DNA from: Oscillospiraceae bacterium | GTDB taxonomy: Bacteria; Bacillota; Clostridia; Oscillospirales; Ruminococcaceae | Length of the DNA: 11,778 nucleotides | Assembly (NCBI GenBank): GCA_028694405.1 | Contig: JAQUTM010000060.1 | Span: forward strand, 1 to 11,778 | Direction of reading: 5' to 3' | Shown: positions 1 to 6,557 of the stretch, in pieces | How positions within the stretch are numbered: position 1 is the stretch's first letter | Layout: every line of letters begins with the position of its first letter | The notes under the pieces: model-generated | Databases searched by the model: none | What the model was told of the DNA's origin: nothing | Seen by the model: only the letters and a program-made list of their open reading frames with translations | Translations under genes and position numbers: made by a program

Positions 1-1
1 G

Positions 2-490
2 GGCAGAGCAATTACGGTAGAGTTTGAAGACTTTTATGTAGTAAATGTATATGTACCAAACAGTCAGCGAGAGCTTATGCGCCTGCCGTATCGCACGCAG
101 TGGGAAGATGATGTACGCACCTACTTAGGCGATTTAAAAAAGAAGAAACCTGTTATATACTGTGGAGATTTGAATGTTGCGCATAGAGACATTGATGTGT
201 GCAACCCAAGGCTTAACCAAGAAAGTGCAGGCTTTAGCCCACAGGAGCGCGAAAAGCTGACACAGCTATTGGGTATTGGCTTGGTGGATACCTTTCGATA
301 TCTCTACCCGGACCGTGGCGAGGCCTATACTTGGTGGAACTATATGTACAAGGCGCGGGCAACCAATGCGGGTTGGCGTATTGATTATTTTTTGGCAGAT
401 AGCCGTCTGGCTTTAAAAATAGAAGACGCTTTAATTTACAGCGATACCTTGGGCAGCGATCACTGTCCTGTAGGACTTATTTTAGAGTAA
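2..490 (+). CDS. xth: Exodeoxyribonuclease III, 3' part (5' end outside window)
   Basis: The reading frame is open from the first bases of the window and gives the last 162 residues of an exonuclease III/AP-endonuclease protein; the family is about 250 residues long, so roughly the first 90 are missing. The enzyme cuts DNA at abasic sites and degrades 3' ends in base-excision repair in the cytoplasm. Visible family motifs are the metal/catalytic GDLN stretch (in IYCGDLNVAH), the WWNY segment followed by WRIDYF, and the terminal SDHCPV carrying the Asp-His pair. An internal ATG at 77 is not the start, because homologous sequence (VVNVYVPNSQ) continues upstream of it. The gene converges with cysE, and a shared hairpin terminator follows the stop by 16 bp. 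The protein is intact within the window. Identification is firm; the symbol (xth/exoA) is a naming convention. Confidence 0.95.
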   Translation, partial: GRAITVEFEDFYVVNVYVPNSQRELMRLPYRTQWEDDVRTYLGDLKKKKPVIYCGDLNVAHRDIDVCNPRLNQESAGFSPQEREKLTQLLGIGLVDTFRYLYPDRGEAYTWWNYMYKARATNAGWRIDYFLADSRLALKIEDALIYSDTLGSDHCPVGLILE

Positions 491-506
491 CACACCCAAA
501 AACAAA

Positions 507-545
507 AAAACGCCCAAGTCGATAACCGGTCGGCTTGGGCGTTTT
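507..545. terminator. Bidirectional intrinsic terminator between xth and cysE
   Basis: AAAACGCCCAAG (507-518) pairs with CTTGGGCGTTTT (534-545), and the stem extends inward by four more pairs including one G-U, leaving a 7-base loop. A-rich sequence precedes it and TTTT follows, so it can terminate the exonuclease transcript (+) and the cysE transcript (-), whose stops lie on either side. Confidence 0.93.
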
Positions 546-580
546 GGTTAAAACCAAGGTTTTATCTGTAGGTTAAAAGC

Positions 581-1210
581 TTAGCTGCGGCGTTCGGCCT
601 CCAGCTTTGCAAGGCGTGCACACAAATCTTTAATTTGGTCGTGTACAACGTCGGGGTAATCTCGCTGGTTCAGGTCTTCACTGGCAGGGCATACTTTTTC
701 TCCGTTTATACGCACTACGCTGGCGGGTATGCCAATAGCGGTGGCATTGGCGGGTACGCAGCTAAGCACCACGCTGTTTGCACCGATGCGGCTGTTTTCG
801 CCTATGTGGATAGGTCCCAGCACTTTTGTACCGGTACCGATTAAAACGTTATCTGCAATGGTAGGGTGGCGTTTACCGATGTCTTTACCAGTACCGCCTA
901 AGGTTACCCCGTGGTAAATGGTTACGTTGTTGCCAATTTCGGCTGTTTCACCAATTACAACTCCTGCGCCATGGTCAATAAAAAGGCCATTACCGATTGT
1001 GGCGCCGGGGTGTATCTCAATGCCTGTAAAGCCGCGGCCCCACTGGCTAACCATGCGCGCTAAAAAAAAGTGGTTATGCTTATAAAAAAAGTGAGAGATG
1101 CGATAATAAATAAGAGCATGAAAACCCGGATAAAGCAGCATTACTTCAATAATGCTTTTTGCGGCGGGGTCTTTATGGGCAATATTACGGGCGTCCTTGA
1201 TAAGACTCAT
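581..1210 (-). CDS. cysE: Serine O-acetyltransferase CysE (short form)
   Basis: Transfers acetyl from acetyl-CoA to L-serine to make O-acetylserine, the first committed step of cysteine synthesis; cytosolic. The 209-residue protein has an N-terminal helical region (about 1-60) and a left-handed beta-helix of hexapeptide repeats (about 63-170). It shows FIDHGAGVVIGETA with Asp79-His80, corresponding to the catalytic dyad region, and GGTGKDIGKRHP with the second conserved His115. It lacks much of the long N-terminal domain of the 273-residue E. coli enzyme, as is usual in Gram-positive bacteria. The start at 1210 is supported by GGAGA about 10 bp upstream. No cysteine synthase gene lies next to it here. 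A strong promoter sits at 1313-1342, and a terminator-like hairpin lies in the short leader, so attenuation is possible. Confidence 0.96.
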   Translation of the reverse strand: MSLIKDARNIAHKDPAAKSIIEVMLLYPGFHALIYYRISHFFYKHNHFFLARMVSQWGRGFTGIEIHPGATIGNGLFIDHGAGVVIGETAEIGNNVTIYHGVTLGGTGKDIGKRHPTIADNVLIGTGTKVLGPIHIGENSRIGANSVVLSCVPANATAIGIPASVVRINGEKVCPASEDLNQRDYPDVVHDQIKDLCARLAKLEAERRS

Positions 1211-1242
1211 ATACTATGATTCTCCAATCAATTTGTTTTGTT

Positions 1243-1274
1243 AAAAAGAAAAACGTGCAAGTTGCACTGCACGC
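1243..1274 (-). terminator. Terminator-like hairpin in the cysE leader (possible attenuator)
   Basis: On the minus strand CGTGCA (1273-1268) pairs with TGCACG (1259-1254) around an 8-base loop, with one flanking G-U pair, and is followed directly by TTTTTCTTTTT. It lies between the cysE promoter and its ribosome binding site, so every cysE transcript must pass it. The inferred leader is only about 95 nt, too short for a classical cysteine T-box. No competing antiterminator stem is obvious. The hairpin is seen directly; a regulatory role is inference. Confidence 0.55.
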
Positions 1275-1312
1275 AATTTAACTATATTAAAATGGTAGGT
1301 TTTGCTTTTTTT

Positions 1313-1342
1313 ATTATACTCTGTTGTGCGGGAAGAAGTCAA
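1313..1342 (-). promoter_or_regulatory. sigma-A-type promoter of cysE
   Basis: On the minus strand TTGACT (1342-1337), an 18-bp spacer and a perfect TATAAT (1318-1313). Predicted transcription start is near 1306. The -35 box overlaps the -35 region of the divergent promoter. Confidence 0.8.
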
Positions 1343-1368
1343 CAAACAATAGCACATTATGTTATACT
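1339..1368 (+). promoter_or_regulatory. Promoter of the YaiI/YqxD-family gene
   Basis: TATACT at 1363-1368 with a weak TCAACA at 1339-1344, 18-bp spacing. Its -35 box shares bases with the cysE -35 box on the other strand, so the two promoters are back-to-back and could compete for polymerase. Confidence 0.55.
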
Positions 1369-1401
1369 ATAAACAAAGATAAAAATAGAATGAGGATAGT
1401 T

Positions 1402-1854
1402 ATGCGTATTTTGGTAGATGCAGATGCCTGCCCGGTAAAAGAAATTATTGTAAAGATGGCGCGTGCAAGTGATATAGAGGTCATCATGGTAATAGATGAC
1501 AGTCATGTGTTAAATGACGGATACAGCACAGTTATTACCGTAGATACCGCGCGTGACAGTGCGGATATTCGCTTGGCAAACGAGCTGTGTAAAAGCGATA
1601 TAGTGGTGACGCAAGACTATGGAGTGGCAAGCTTGGCACTTGGCAAAAAAGCTTGGGCGGTAAACCAAAACGGTCTTATTTATACAGACCAAAACATTGA
1701 TATGCTGATGATGCAGCGCTACGAAAGCGGCAAACAGCGCCGCCGTGGGCGGTATGGCGCAGGGCCGCAAAAGCGCACAAAGCAAAACGATGCTGATTTT
1801 GCAGCTGCGCTGGAAAAATTGCTGCAATGTGCAAAAGCTGCAAGCTTACAATAA
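1402..1854 (+). CDS. YaiI/YqxD family protein (UPF0178, DUF188)
   Basis: A 150-residue cytosolic protein of the widespread YaiI/YqxD family, whose fold is related to PIN-like nuclease domains but whose function is unestablished. Hallmarks are the N-terminal ILVDADACPVK, the central VDTARDSADIRLANE, DIVVTQDYGVASLAL with an acidic residue placed as in PIN-like folds, and a basic C-terminal part (KQRRRGRYGAGPQKRTKQND). Start chosen at 1402: the protein begins MRILVDADACP like its relatives, and GAGGA (1392-1396) is 5 bp upstream; the in-frame ATG at 1390 and the TTG at 1324 lack a usable ribosome binding site. It is transcribed divergently from cysE and closed by its own terminator. Length matches the family. 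Confidence 0.93.
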   Translation: MRILVDADACPVKEIIVKMARASDIEVIMVIDDSHVLNDGYSTVITVDTARDSADIRLANELCKSDIVVTQDYGVASLALGKKAWAVNQNGLIYTDQNIDMLMMQRYESGKQRRRGRYGAGPQKRTKQNDADFAAALEKLLQCAKAASLQ

Positions 1855-1861
1855 AAATACA

Positions 1862-1906
1862 ACAGCCCAAGGTTATGCTGATATTGGCAAACCTTGGGCT
1901 GTGTTT
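1862..1906. terminator. Bidirectional intrinsic terminator
   Basis: ACAGCCCAAGGTT (1862-1874) pairs perfectly with AACCTTGGGCTGT (1890-1902) around a 15-base loop. TTTT follows at 1904 on the plus strand, and an A/T-rich run follows on the minus strand. It separates the YaiI-family gene (+) from the M15 peptidase gene (-). Confidence 0.92.
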
Positions 1907-1924
1907 TATATTAACTTAATTTGG

Positions 1925-2608
1925 CTAATCTATAACAGTGGGTGTGCGGCCAATACCAATTACCATGCCGGCAATTCGTTTCCATGTGCTGCAACCGCAA
2001 ATGCCGTCGGCGGTTAAACCGTTGGCCTTTTGATAGTTAACCAATGCTGTGTAGGTATTGTTGCCAAAAGCACCGTCCAGTGTTTTGGTAGAGTATCCCA
2101 AAGCGTTTAGAGAGTCTTGCAAAATAAGCACATAAGTGCTTTTGCTGCCTTTTCTAAGGGTGGGATACCCACTGGTGCCACCGCAGGCAGGGGTGCCGTA
2201 GCGGCGGTCAAAGTGAACCCAAGTGGGAGTCAGGCTAATGGGCTCTACATATCCCCAACAGCCTAAATTATTGGCTACAGTCCAAAGAGCTTGACGTCCG
2301 GAAGAAGTAAGATTTTGGCCTACATCAAACGATACACCCGCATAGTGTTGGCTTGTGTTGCCGTGGCCGCCCTCCCAAATGCGTTTGAAAGCGTAACCCA
2401 CATAGATACCTTTTCCATAGCGGCGACGTGTTAGGTTCCATGCCTCCATTGCACGCGTTGTAGTCCACAAGGTAGGAGAACCGGAAGAGCCGCGAAACTC
2501 TTTTACGCGTAGTGTGCTGTCATAAGAGTAGGGCATAGGGTCGTTTTCTGTAAGGGTTTCGGTGTAAATTTTATTGGTGTCTTCGTCGTAGATAAGAATA
2601 CGCGCCAT
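1925..2608 (-). CDS. M15-type peptidoglycan peptidase with C-terminal peptidoglycan-binding domain
   Basis: A 227-residue protein. Residues about 35-140 look like a zinc D,D-carboxypeptidase/endopeptidase of the M15 (VanY/Ply-like) group: SQHYAGVSFDVG carries the H-x6-D pair (His88, Asp95) and TWVHFD the third zinc ligand (His132). Residues about 149-212 form a PG_binding_1 domain (LRKGSKSTYVLILQDSLNALGY ending in ADGICGCSTW). It would cleave or trim peptide side chains of peptidoglycan. No signal peptide is visible, as expected if it is made in the mother cell and assembled on the spore, though that is inference. GGAGTG (2621-2616) is 7 bp before the start and abuts the stop of the upstream PG-binding reading frame 14 bp away, so the two are very likely one operon. 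The usual M15 glutamate before the last His is not obvious, so catalytic activity is probable, not certain. Confidence 0.82.
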   Translation of the reverse strand: MARILIYDEDTNKIYTETLTENDPMPYSYDSTLRVKEFRGSSGSPTLWTTTRAMEAWNLTRRRYGKGIYVGYAFKRIWEGGHGNTSQHYAGVSFDVGQNLTSSGRQALWTVANNLGCWGYVEPISLTPTWVHFDRRYGTPACGGTSGYPTLRKGSKSTYVLILQDSLNALGYSTKTLDGAFGNNTYTALVNYQKANGLTADGICGCSTWKRIAGMVIGIGRTPTVID

Positions 2609-2622
2609 AGTTCATCACTCCA

Positions 2623-4110
2623 TTAGTCTAAAAGATAATATTCGTAGATTACGTTCCAAGTGGCCTCATCTACAAAGCCGGTAACAGGCAGCCCAAAGTC
2701 TGTTTGAAAATGTGTAACTGCATTTGATGTGGCTTGGTCATATACACCGTCTTCTCGCAAAAATTCTCCGCTGCAAAAACGGCTTGCAATACTGTTAATA
2801 TAAAATTGTAGCTGCTGTACGGCCACGCCTGCACTGTCAAATGTTAGTACATATCCGGGATAGGAGTCGCTGCTTGTGTTGATGGTACGCGGTTTCATAC
2901 TTAAAATGCCTTCGTAGGCAGCCAAAATAGCGTCCCATGTGGTTTGGTCTACATATCCGGTTACAGGCAGCGAAAACTCTTCTTGGAAAGCTTTTACACT
3001 GTTTTTTGTCGCGCTGTCATAAGTATCTGTTATCTCTAAAGGCGGTATGGTATCATAAAAAGCTGCAATGCTGTTAAGGGCTATTTGCAACTCCTTTACA
3101 TCTACAGAGGAGGTTTTGCCGGCTACACTTTCCGATATATCATTGGGGTCGTAAGTAGATAGCTCATAGGCTTGAACGGGGCCGTCTACAGTGCGTAGCT
3201 TAGAATAAGTGTTGTAAATGGCAAACCAAGTAATAGGTCCTACAATACCGTCTTGTGAAAGTCCTGCAATTTTTTGAAACGCAATTACAGCTTTTTGTGT
3301 TTCGCTGCCAAAGGCACCGTCATAGCTGATAGTGGGAATAGAGGTGTAATACGCTGAAAGCAAGCCCAAGTAATACTGCATTTCTTTAACGCTGCTGCCT
3401 GTGCTGCCAACGGCAAGGGGGCTGCCGGGATAAGTGCCGGGCAACTGGTTAGAGGGCAGTAAGCTGTTAATAACATCGGTGTAAACCTCGTAAAGTTTAT
3501 TCCATGTATTGGTGCCAACTACACCGTCTACCGTAAGCCCTGTAAGGGATTGAAACGCTTTTACAGCGCTGGTGGTTGCAGCACCAAAAATGCCGTCAGG
3601 GGTAATTTTTGGTATAGAGCTGTAGTTTGCAGAGCATACAAGCAGCCAAAATTGAATGGTTTTAACCTGGTTGCCCGTGCTGCCTTGCTGGAAGCTTTTA
3701 CCCGGGTATTGGCCGGGGTAATCAATGTCCGGATTAATATCTGCATAGATAGAGTTGTACTCTTCATATAACGTGTTCCATGTGGTGCTGCCTACTAAGC
3801 CGTCAACAGTTAACCCGCGGTAAGCTTGATAAGCTTTTACGCTGGCTTCGGTGGCGGCACCAAATTTGCCGTCTACCGTTATGGCGGACATTGTTGTAAC
3901 AAAATCCGAAACGGTATTTAGATAATATTGAAGCTGCTCTACCGCAACGCCGCTGCTGCCCAGTTTTAAGGTGGTGCCGCCAAAGGCACCGTCTATGGGT
4001 TCCCCTGTGGCTTCTTCGCCTTCGCTGCCAAGCTGAGCAAGTTTTTTAACGCTTACATAGATGTAGCTGATTTTATACCAGGTGCTTTTGCCTACAATAC
4101 CGTCCTGTGT
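2623..4110 (-). CDS. 3' portion of a split SleC-like gene: peptidoglycan-binding repeats
   Basis: This frame is the continuation of the gene starting at 9001, displaced by the element at 4104-7828. It opens in the middle of a PG_binding_1 domain (TQDGIVGKSTWYKIS) and then has five more such domains of about 75 residues, separated by Pro/Gly linkers (PGQYPGKS, PGTYPGSP). Domains two to four keep the canonical DGxFG...TVDGxVGxxTW pattern; the last two are more diverged (VTGYVDQTTW, VTGFVDEATW). These domains bind cell-wall glycan and would anchor the enzyme to cortex. The frame extends a few codons beyond 4110 into the element, but the only available start there is a TTG at 4128 with no ribosome binding site, so it is probably not translated separately. 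It is followed after 14 bp by the M15 peptidase gene. There is no frameshift or stop in 495 codons, so the part is either under selection or was separated recently. Confidence 0.9.
   Translation of the reverse strand, partial: TQDGIVGKSTWYKISYIYVSVKKLAQLGSEGEEATGEPIDGAFGGTTLKLGSSGVAVEQLQYYLNTVSDFVTTMSAITVDGKFGAATEASVKAYQAYRGLTVDGLVGSTTWNTLYEEYNSIYADINPDIDYPGQYPGKSFQQGSTGNQVKTIQFWLLVCSANYSSIPKITPDGIFGAATTSAVKAFQSLTGLTVDGVVGTNTWNKLYEVYTDVINSLLPSNQLPGTYPGSPLAVGSTGSSVKEMQYYLGLLSAYYTSIPTISYDGAFGSETQKAVIAFQKIAGLSQDGIVGPITWFAIYNTYSKLRTVDGPVQAYELSTYDPNDISESVAGKTSSVDVKELQIALNSIAAFYDTIPPLEITDTYDSATKNSVKAFQEEFSLPVTGYVDQTTWDAILAAYEGILSMKPRTINTSSDSYPGYVLTFDSAGVAVQQLQFYINSIASRFCSGEFLREDGVYDQATSNAVTHFQTDFGLPVTGFVDEATWNVIYEYYLLD
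4104..4110 (+). repeat. Left attachment-site core (7-bp direct repeat)
   Basis: CCTGTGT, identical to 7822-7828. The sequence to its left encodes the rest of the PG-binding domain; the sequence to its right belongs to the element. The two flanking arms needed by a serine recombinase would extend about 20-25 bp to each side. Confidence 0.8.
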
Positions 4111-4132
4111 GCGTGTAAAAACAGACAAAAAT

Positions 4133-4162
4133 GCATATAGCGGATAAACTTGCGCATAGGCT
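4133..4162 (+). promoter_or_regulatory. Possible sigma-E-like promoter of the recombinase
   Basis: GCATATA (4133-4139), a 15-bp spacer and CATAGGCT (4155-4162) resemble the mother-cell sigma-E consensus (GMATATT, 13-15 bp, CATACAAT). No good TTGACA/TATAAT pair is seen between the element end and the gene. The -10 match is partial, so this is a suggestion by eye only. Confidence 0.4.
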
Positions 4163-4193
4163 TAAGTAATACGAATGCAAGGGAGGAATCTGT

Positions 4194-5750
4194 GTGCTGT
4201 GTGCTGTTTACTGCCGTTTAAGCAAGGAAGATGCACAAAAGCAAGGAGTAGAAAGCGAAAGCATTGCCAACCAACGTGCTATGCTGCAAGGCTATGCAAT
4301 GGCGCAAGGCTGGCAGATTTATCAAGAGTATATTGACAGTGATTACAGCGGCAGTGACCGTACCAGACCGGCGTTTAATGAAATGCTGCGCGACGCAAAA
4401 AACCACTGCTTTGAGATTATTTTATGTAAAAGCCAAAGCCGCTTTACAAGAGAACTGGAGTTGGTGGAAAAGTATATTCATCATGACTTTTTACTTTGGA
4501 ATATACGCTTTGTGGCGCCGGCAGACCAAATTGATACGGCGGCTTTGGGGGGCAAAAAGGCACGGCAAATCAATGGCTTGGTAAATGAGTGGTATCTGGA
4601 GGACACCTCTGCAAATATACGCGCTATTTTGGACGATAAGCGCAAGAGAGGCGTTTTTATTGGTAACACGGCACCATACGGCTACTTAAAGCAAAACAAC
4701 AGCAACCATACTTTAACCATAGATAAACCCGCAGCAAAAATAGTAAAGCAGATGTTTACCGCCTTTTTAAACGGGGCAACCTATACTGATATTGCGGCGT
4801 TGCTAAACCAAATGGAGGTAGAAACGCCTGCTATGCACAGTGCGGGTTTAGCGGGCAAGCCTGTTAAAAAGGGTCTGTGGAGTGTAGCCGCCATAAGCCG
4901 TATTTTATCTAATGAGGTATACATAGGAAATTTGGTGCAGGGAAAGCGACGAAAAGCCAGTTATAAAGACAAAAAGATACTGTATGTGCCAAGCCAGAGC
5001 TGGATTGTTGTAAAAAACACTCACCCCTCCATTGTTACGCAGCGTGAGTTTGAACAGGTGCAGCACCTGCGCGGTAACGCAACTCGAAAACGAGCAGATA
5101 AAGCTGCCAATGTGTTAAGCGGATTTGTTTATTGCGGCCTGTGCGGGCATAGTGTCACCCGAAAAGCTAGCGGAGCAAAAAAGGTGTATTATTATTTGTG
5201 CTGTCCTGCGTGTAAAAATATGCGCATACCGCAAGAAAAATTGGAGGAGTTGGTTTTGCAGCAAATGCAAAACCACTATTTTGATGCTATACCCGGCAAA
5301 GCCCCAAAAGGTAACGCCTTAGAAAACAGTGTGTTAAAGTTAAAGGCACAATTTGCATTGCTGTATAACGACCGTTTAAACGGACGCATTACAACTACGC
5401 AGTTTGAACAGGCAAATTGTCATTTGCTGCACTGCCAAAATGCGCTAGAAGCCCTGGCGCAGCAGCAGGCAAGCGCACAAACAAACAGGGAGGTACTGAA
5501 GGCATTTGAAAAAAAAGTAGGTGAGATAGAATTGCCTCCTTTGCAGACAAAGCAACCGCATAACGCCCAAACACAAAAAAAGCAGCCTCTGTGCTTAACG
5601 CATAGGCTGCTTAGTAATGCCGTAAAAAAAATAACACTTTATCCGTCTGTACCACAGACACTGCAAAAAAACGAAAGCGCACAAACGGTGATTTGCAGTA
5701 AAAAACGTACTTTATGTTTTGTTATAGAATGGTGCAATATATTGCGATAA
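4194..5750 (+). CDS. Large serine recombinase (site-specific integrase/excisionase)
   Basis: A 518-residue large serine recombinase of the SpoIVCA/TnpX type. It cuts and rejoins DNA at short attachment sites through a phosphoserine link. The resolvase domain (about 2-150) has YCRLSKED with Arg8 and the nucleophile Ser10, and SRFTRE (Arg83, Arg86) in the second active-site segment; then come a Recombinase domain (about 158-295) and a zinc-ribbon (about 312-342) with Cys314, Cys317, Cys336/337 and Cys340, followed by a helical DNA-binding/coiled-coil tail. Start is GTG at 4194 with GGGAGGA 6 bp upstream. It lies 84 bp inside the left attachment core, the usual place for the recombinase that moves the element. 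It ends 3 bp from the convergent mntP stop, and its last 55 codons overlap an antisense terminator. Length and catalytic residues look intact. No recombination directionality factor is recognisable in the element, which is notable if excision is regulated. Confidence 0.95.
   Translation: MLCAVYCRLSKEDAQKQGVESESIANQRAMLQGYAMAQGWQIYQEYIDSDYSGSDRTRPAFNEMLRDAKNHCFEIILCKSQSRFTRELELVEKYIHHDFLLWNIRFVAPADQIDTAALGGKKARQINGLVNEWYLEDTSANIRAILDDKRKRGVFIGNTAPYGYLKQNNSNHTLTIDKPAAKIVKQMFTAFLNGATYTDIAALLNQMEVETPAMHSAGLAGKPVKKGLWSVAAISRILSNEVYIGNLVQGKRRKASYKDKKILYVPSQSWIVVKNTHPSIVTQREFEQVQHLRGNATRKRADKAANVLSGFVYCGLCGHSVTRKASGAKKVYYYLCCPACKNMRIPQEKLEELVLQQMQNHYFDAIPGKAPKGNALENSVLKLKAQFALLYNDRLNGRITTTQFEQANCHLLHCQNALEALAQQQASAQTNREVLKAFEKKVGEIELPPLQTKQPHNAQTQKKQPLCLTHRLLSNAVKKITLYPSVPQTLQKNESAQTVICSKKRTLCFVIEWCNILR
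5574..5612 (-). terminator. Terminator of mntP embedded in recombinase coding sequence
   Basis: On the minus strand AAGCAGCCT (5612-5604) pairs with AGGCTGCTT (5588-5580) around a 15-base loop, and the transcript continues into a run of T (5580-5574). It lies about 140 bp past the mntP stop, inside codons of the convergent recombinase gene. Confidence 0.75.
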
Positions 5751-5753
5751 CGC

Positions 5754-6332
5754 TTAAAAAGCGATAAACCCCAAGTGCTCCAGTAAAATTTTTGCGCCGA
5801 TTAAAACCAAAATAGCACCACCTGCAATTTCAGCTTTGTGCTTATAGTGGCTGCCAAATCGGTTTCCCATCCAAACGCCAACCAAAGAAAGCAAAAAGGT
5901 AGTAACGGCAATTAAACTTACAGAGGGTAAAATAGAAACCTGTAAAAAGGCAAAGGTAATGCCCACGGCAAGAGCATCGATGCTTGTGGCAACCGCCAAC
6001 AAAGTAAGCTCTTTTAAATCCAGCTTAGAGCAGTCTTTTGCAGGTGCGTTTTCATCTTTATCGGTTAGCGCCTCCCAAAGCATTTTTCCGCCGATGATTA
6101 AAAGCAGCACAAAAGCAATCCAATGATCCACACTGGTGATGTACTGCTCAAACTGACGCCCAAGCGCCCAACCGATAAACGGCATAACACCTTGAAATAC
6201 GCCAAAAAACAGTGCAATCACGACCCCGTGGCGCAAATTTAATTTTTGCATTCCCAAGCCCTTACAGACAGAAACCGCAAAGGCGTCCATAGAAAGCCCG
6301 ATGGCAATTAAAAATAATTCAGTAAAACCCAT
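5754..6332 (-). CDS. mntP: Manganese efflux pump MntP
   Basis: A 192-residue inner-membrane protein of the MntP family, which exports Mn2+ and protects against manganese overload. Six hydrophobic segments are visible, in two homologous halves, each with the conserved acidic signature: SMDAFAVS (Asp16) in the first and SIDALAVG (Asp119) in the fourth segment. A charged cytosolic loop (TDKDENAPAKD, about 90-100) links the halves. Length is typical. Start at 6332 has AAGGAG 8 bp upstream. Expression should be controlled by the manganese riboswitch in its leader and its own promoter. The gene sits inside the recombinase element, converging on the recombinase and downstream of the DUF362 gene. An ion exporter is an unusual cargo for such a small element. 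Confidence 0.95.
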   Translation of the reverse strand: MGFTELFLIAIGLSMDAFAVSVCKGLGMQKLNLRHGVVIALFFGVFQGVMPFIGWALGRQFEQYITSVDHWIAFVLLLIIGGKMLWEALTDKDENAPAKDCSKLDLKELTLLAVATSIDALAVGITFAFLQVSILPSVSLIAVTTFLLSLVGVWMGNRFGSHYKHKAEIAGGAILVLIGAKILLEHLGFIAF

Positions 6333-6354
6333 AATAAAAGCTCCTTTAAAATAT

Positions 6355-6490
6355 AAAAAGACTCATGTATACTTATCCAAAACAAGTACACATGAGTCTC
6401 ATTTTTTAAGATTTGCCAGGCTGCAATTACAGCCAGAATGTTGACAAACCACACAGGACTGTGCCCTGTGCAAATTACTCCCCCACGAGG
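6355..6490 (-). promoter_or_regulatory. yybP-ykoY manganese riboswitch with terminator, upstream of mntP
   Basis: Read on the minus strand, the aptamer shows GGGGAGTA (6483-6476), a hairpin CACAGG/CCTGTG, TGTCAACATTCTGGCTG, GCCTGGCAAATC and TGAGAC, the conserved landmarks of the yybP-ykoY class. An expression platform follows: a 16-bp stem (6399-6384 with 6374-6359, one G-U pair, 9-base loop) and TTTTT, a strong intrinsic terminator. This class binds Mn2+, and binding typically favours antitermination, so mntP would switch on when manganese is high. Assignment is by recognised motifs plus the matching downstream gene. Confidence 0.88.
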
Positions 6491-6509
6491 TTATTTAATT
6501 TATTATAAC

Positions 6510-6538
6510 ATAATATGGCACAGATTTCAATTTGTCAA
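6510..6538 (-). promoter_or_regulatory. sigma-A-type promoter of the mntP riboswitch transcript
   Basis: TTGACA (6538-6533), a 17-bp spacer and TATTAT (6515-6510) on the minus strand. A better -10 hexamer, TATAAT at 6507-6502, is spaced 25 bp from the same -35 box, so the first pair is preferred. It begins 20 bp after the stop of the DUF362 gene. Confidence 0.75.
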
Positions 6539-6557
6539 CAAAAAGTAAAATAAATTA

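Noticed and set aside
1211..1310. T-box riboswitch upstream of cysE.
   Set aside because: The leader from the promoter is only about 95 nt, and no T-box sequence or specifier stem is seen.
1324..1401. N-terminal extension of the YaiI-family protein from a TTG start.
   Set aside because: It spans the divergent promoters, has no ribosome binding site, and the conserved protein begins at 1402.
2680..4100. Regularly spaced similar segments that could suggest a CRISPR array or tandem DNA repeat.
   Set aside because: The spacing is about 280-300 bp and the similarity follows protein domains (PG_binding_1), not identical short repeats with spacers.
4111..4128. A separate 501-residue PG-binding protein starting at TTG 4128.
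   Set aside because: The start is in mid-domain, inside the recombinase element, without a ribosome binding site. The frame is better explained as the 3' part of the split gene.
6451..6457. A third, inverted copy of the 7-bp attachment core (ACACAGG on the plus strand) inside the element.
   Set aside because: It is one arm of the riboswitch hairpin CACAGG/CCTGTG, which explains it fully; a 7-mer match is expected by chance in a window this size.
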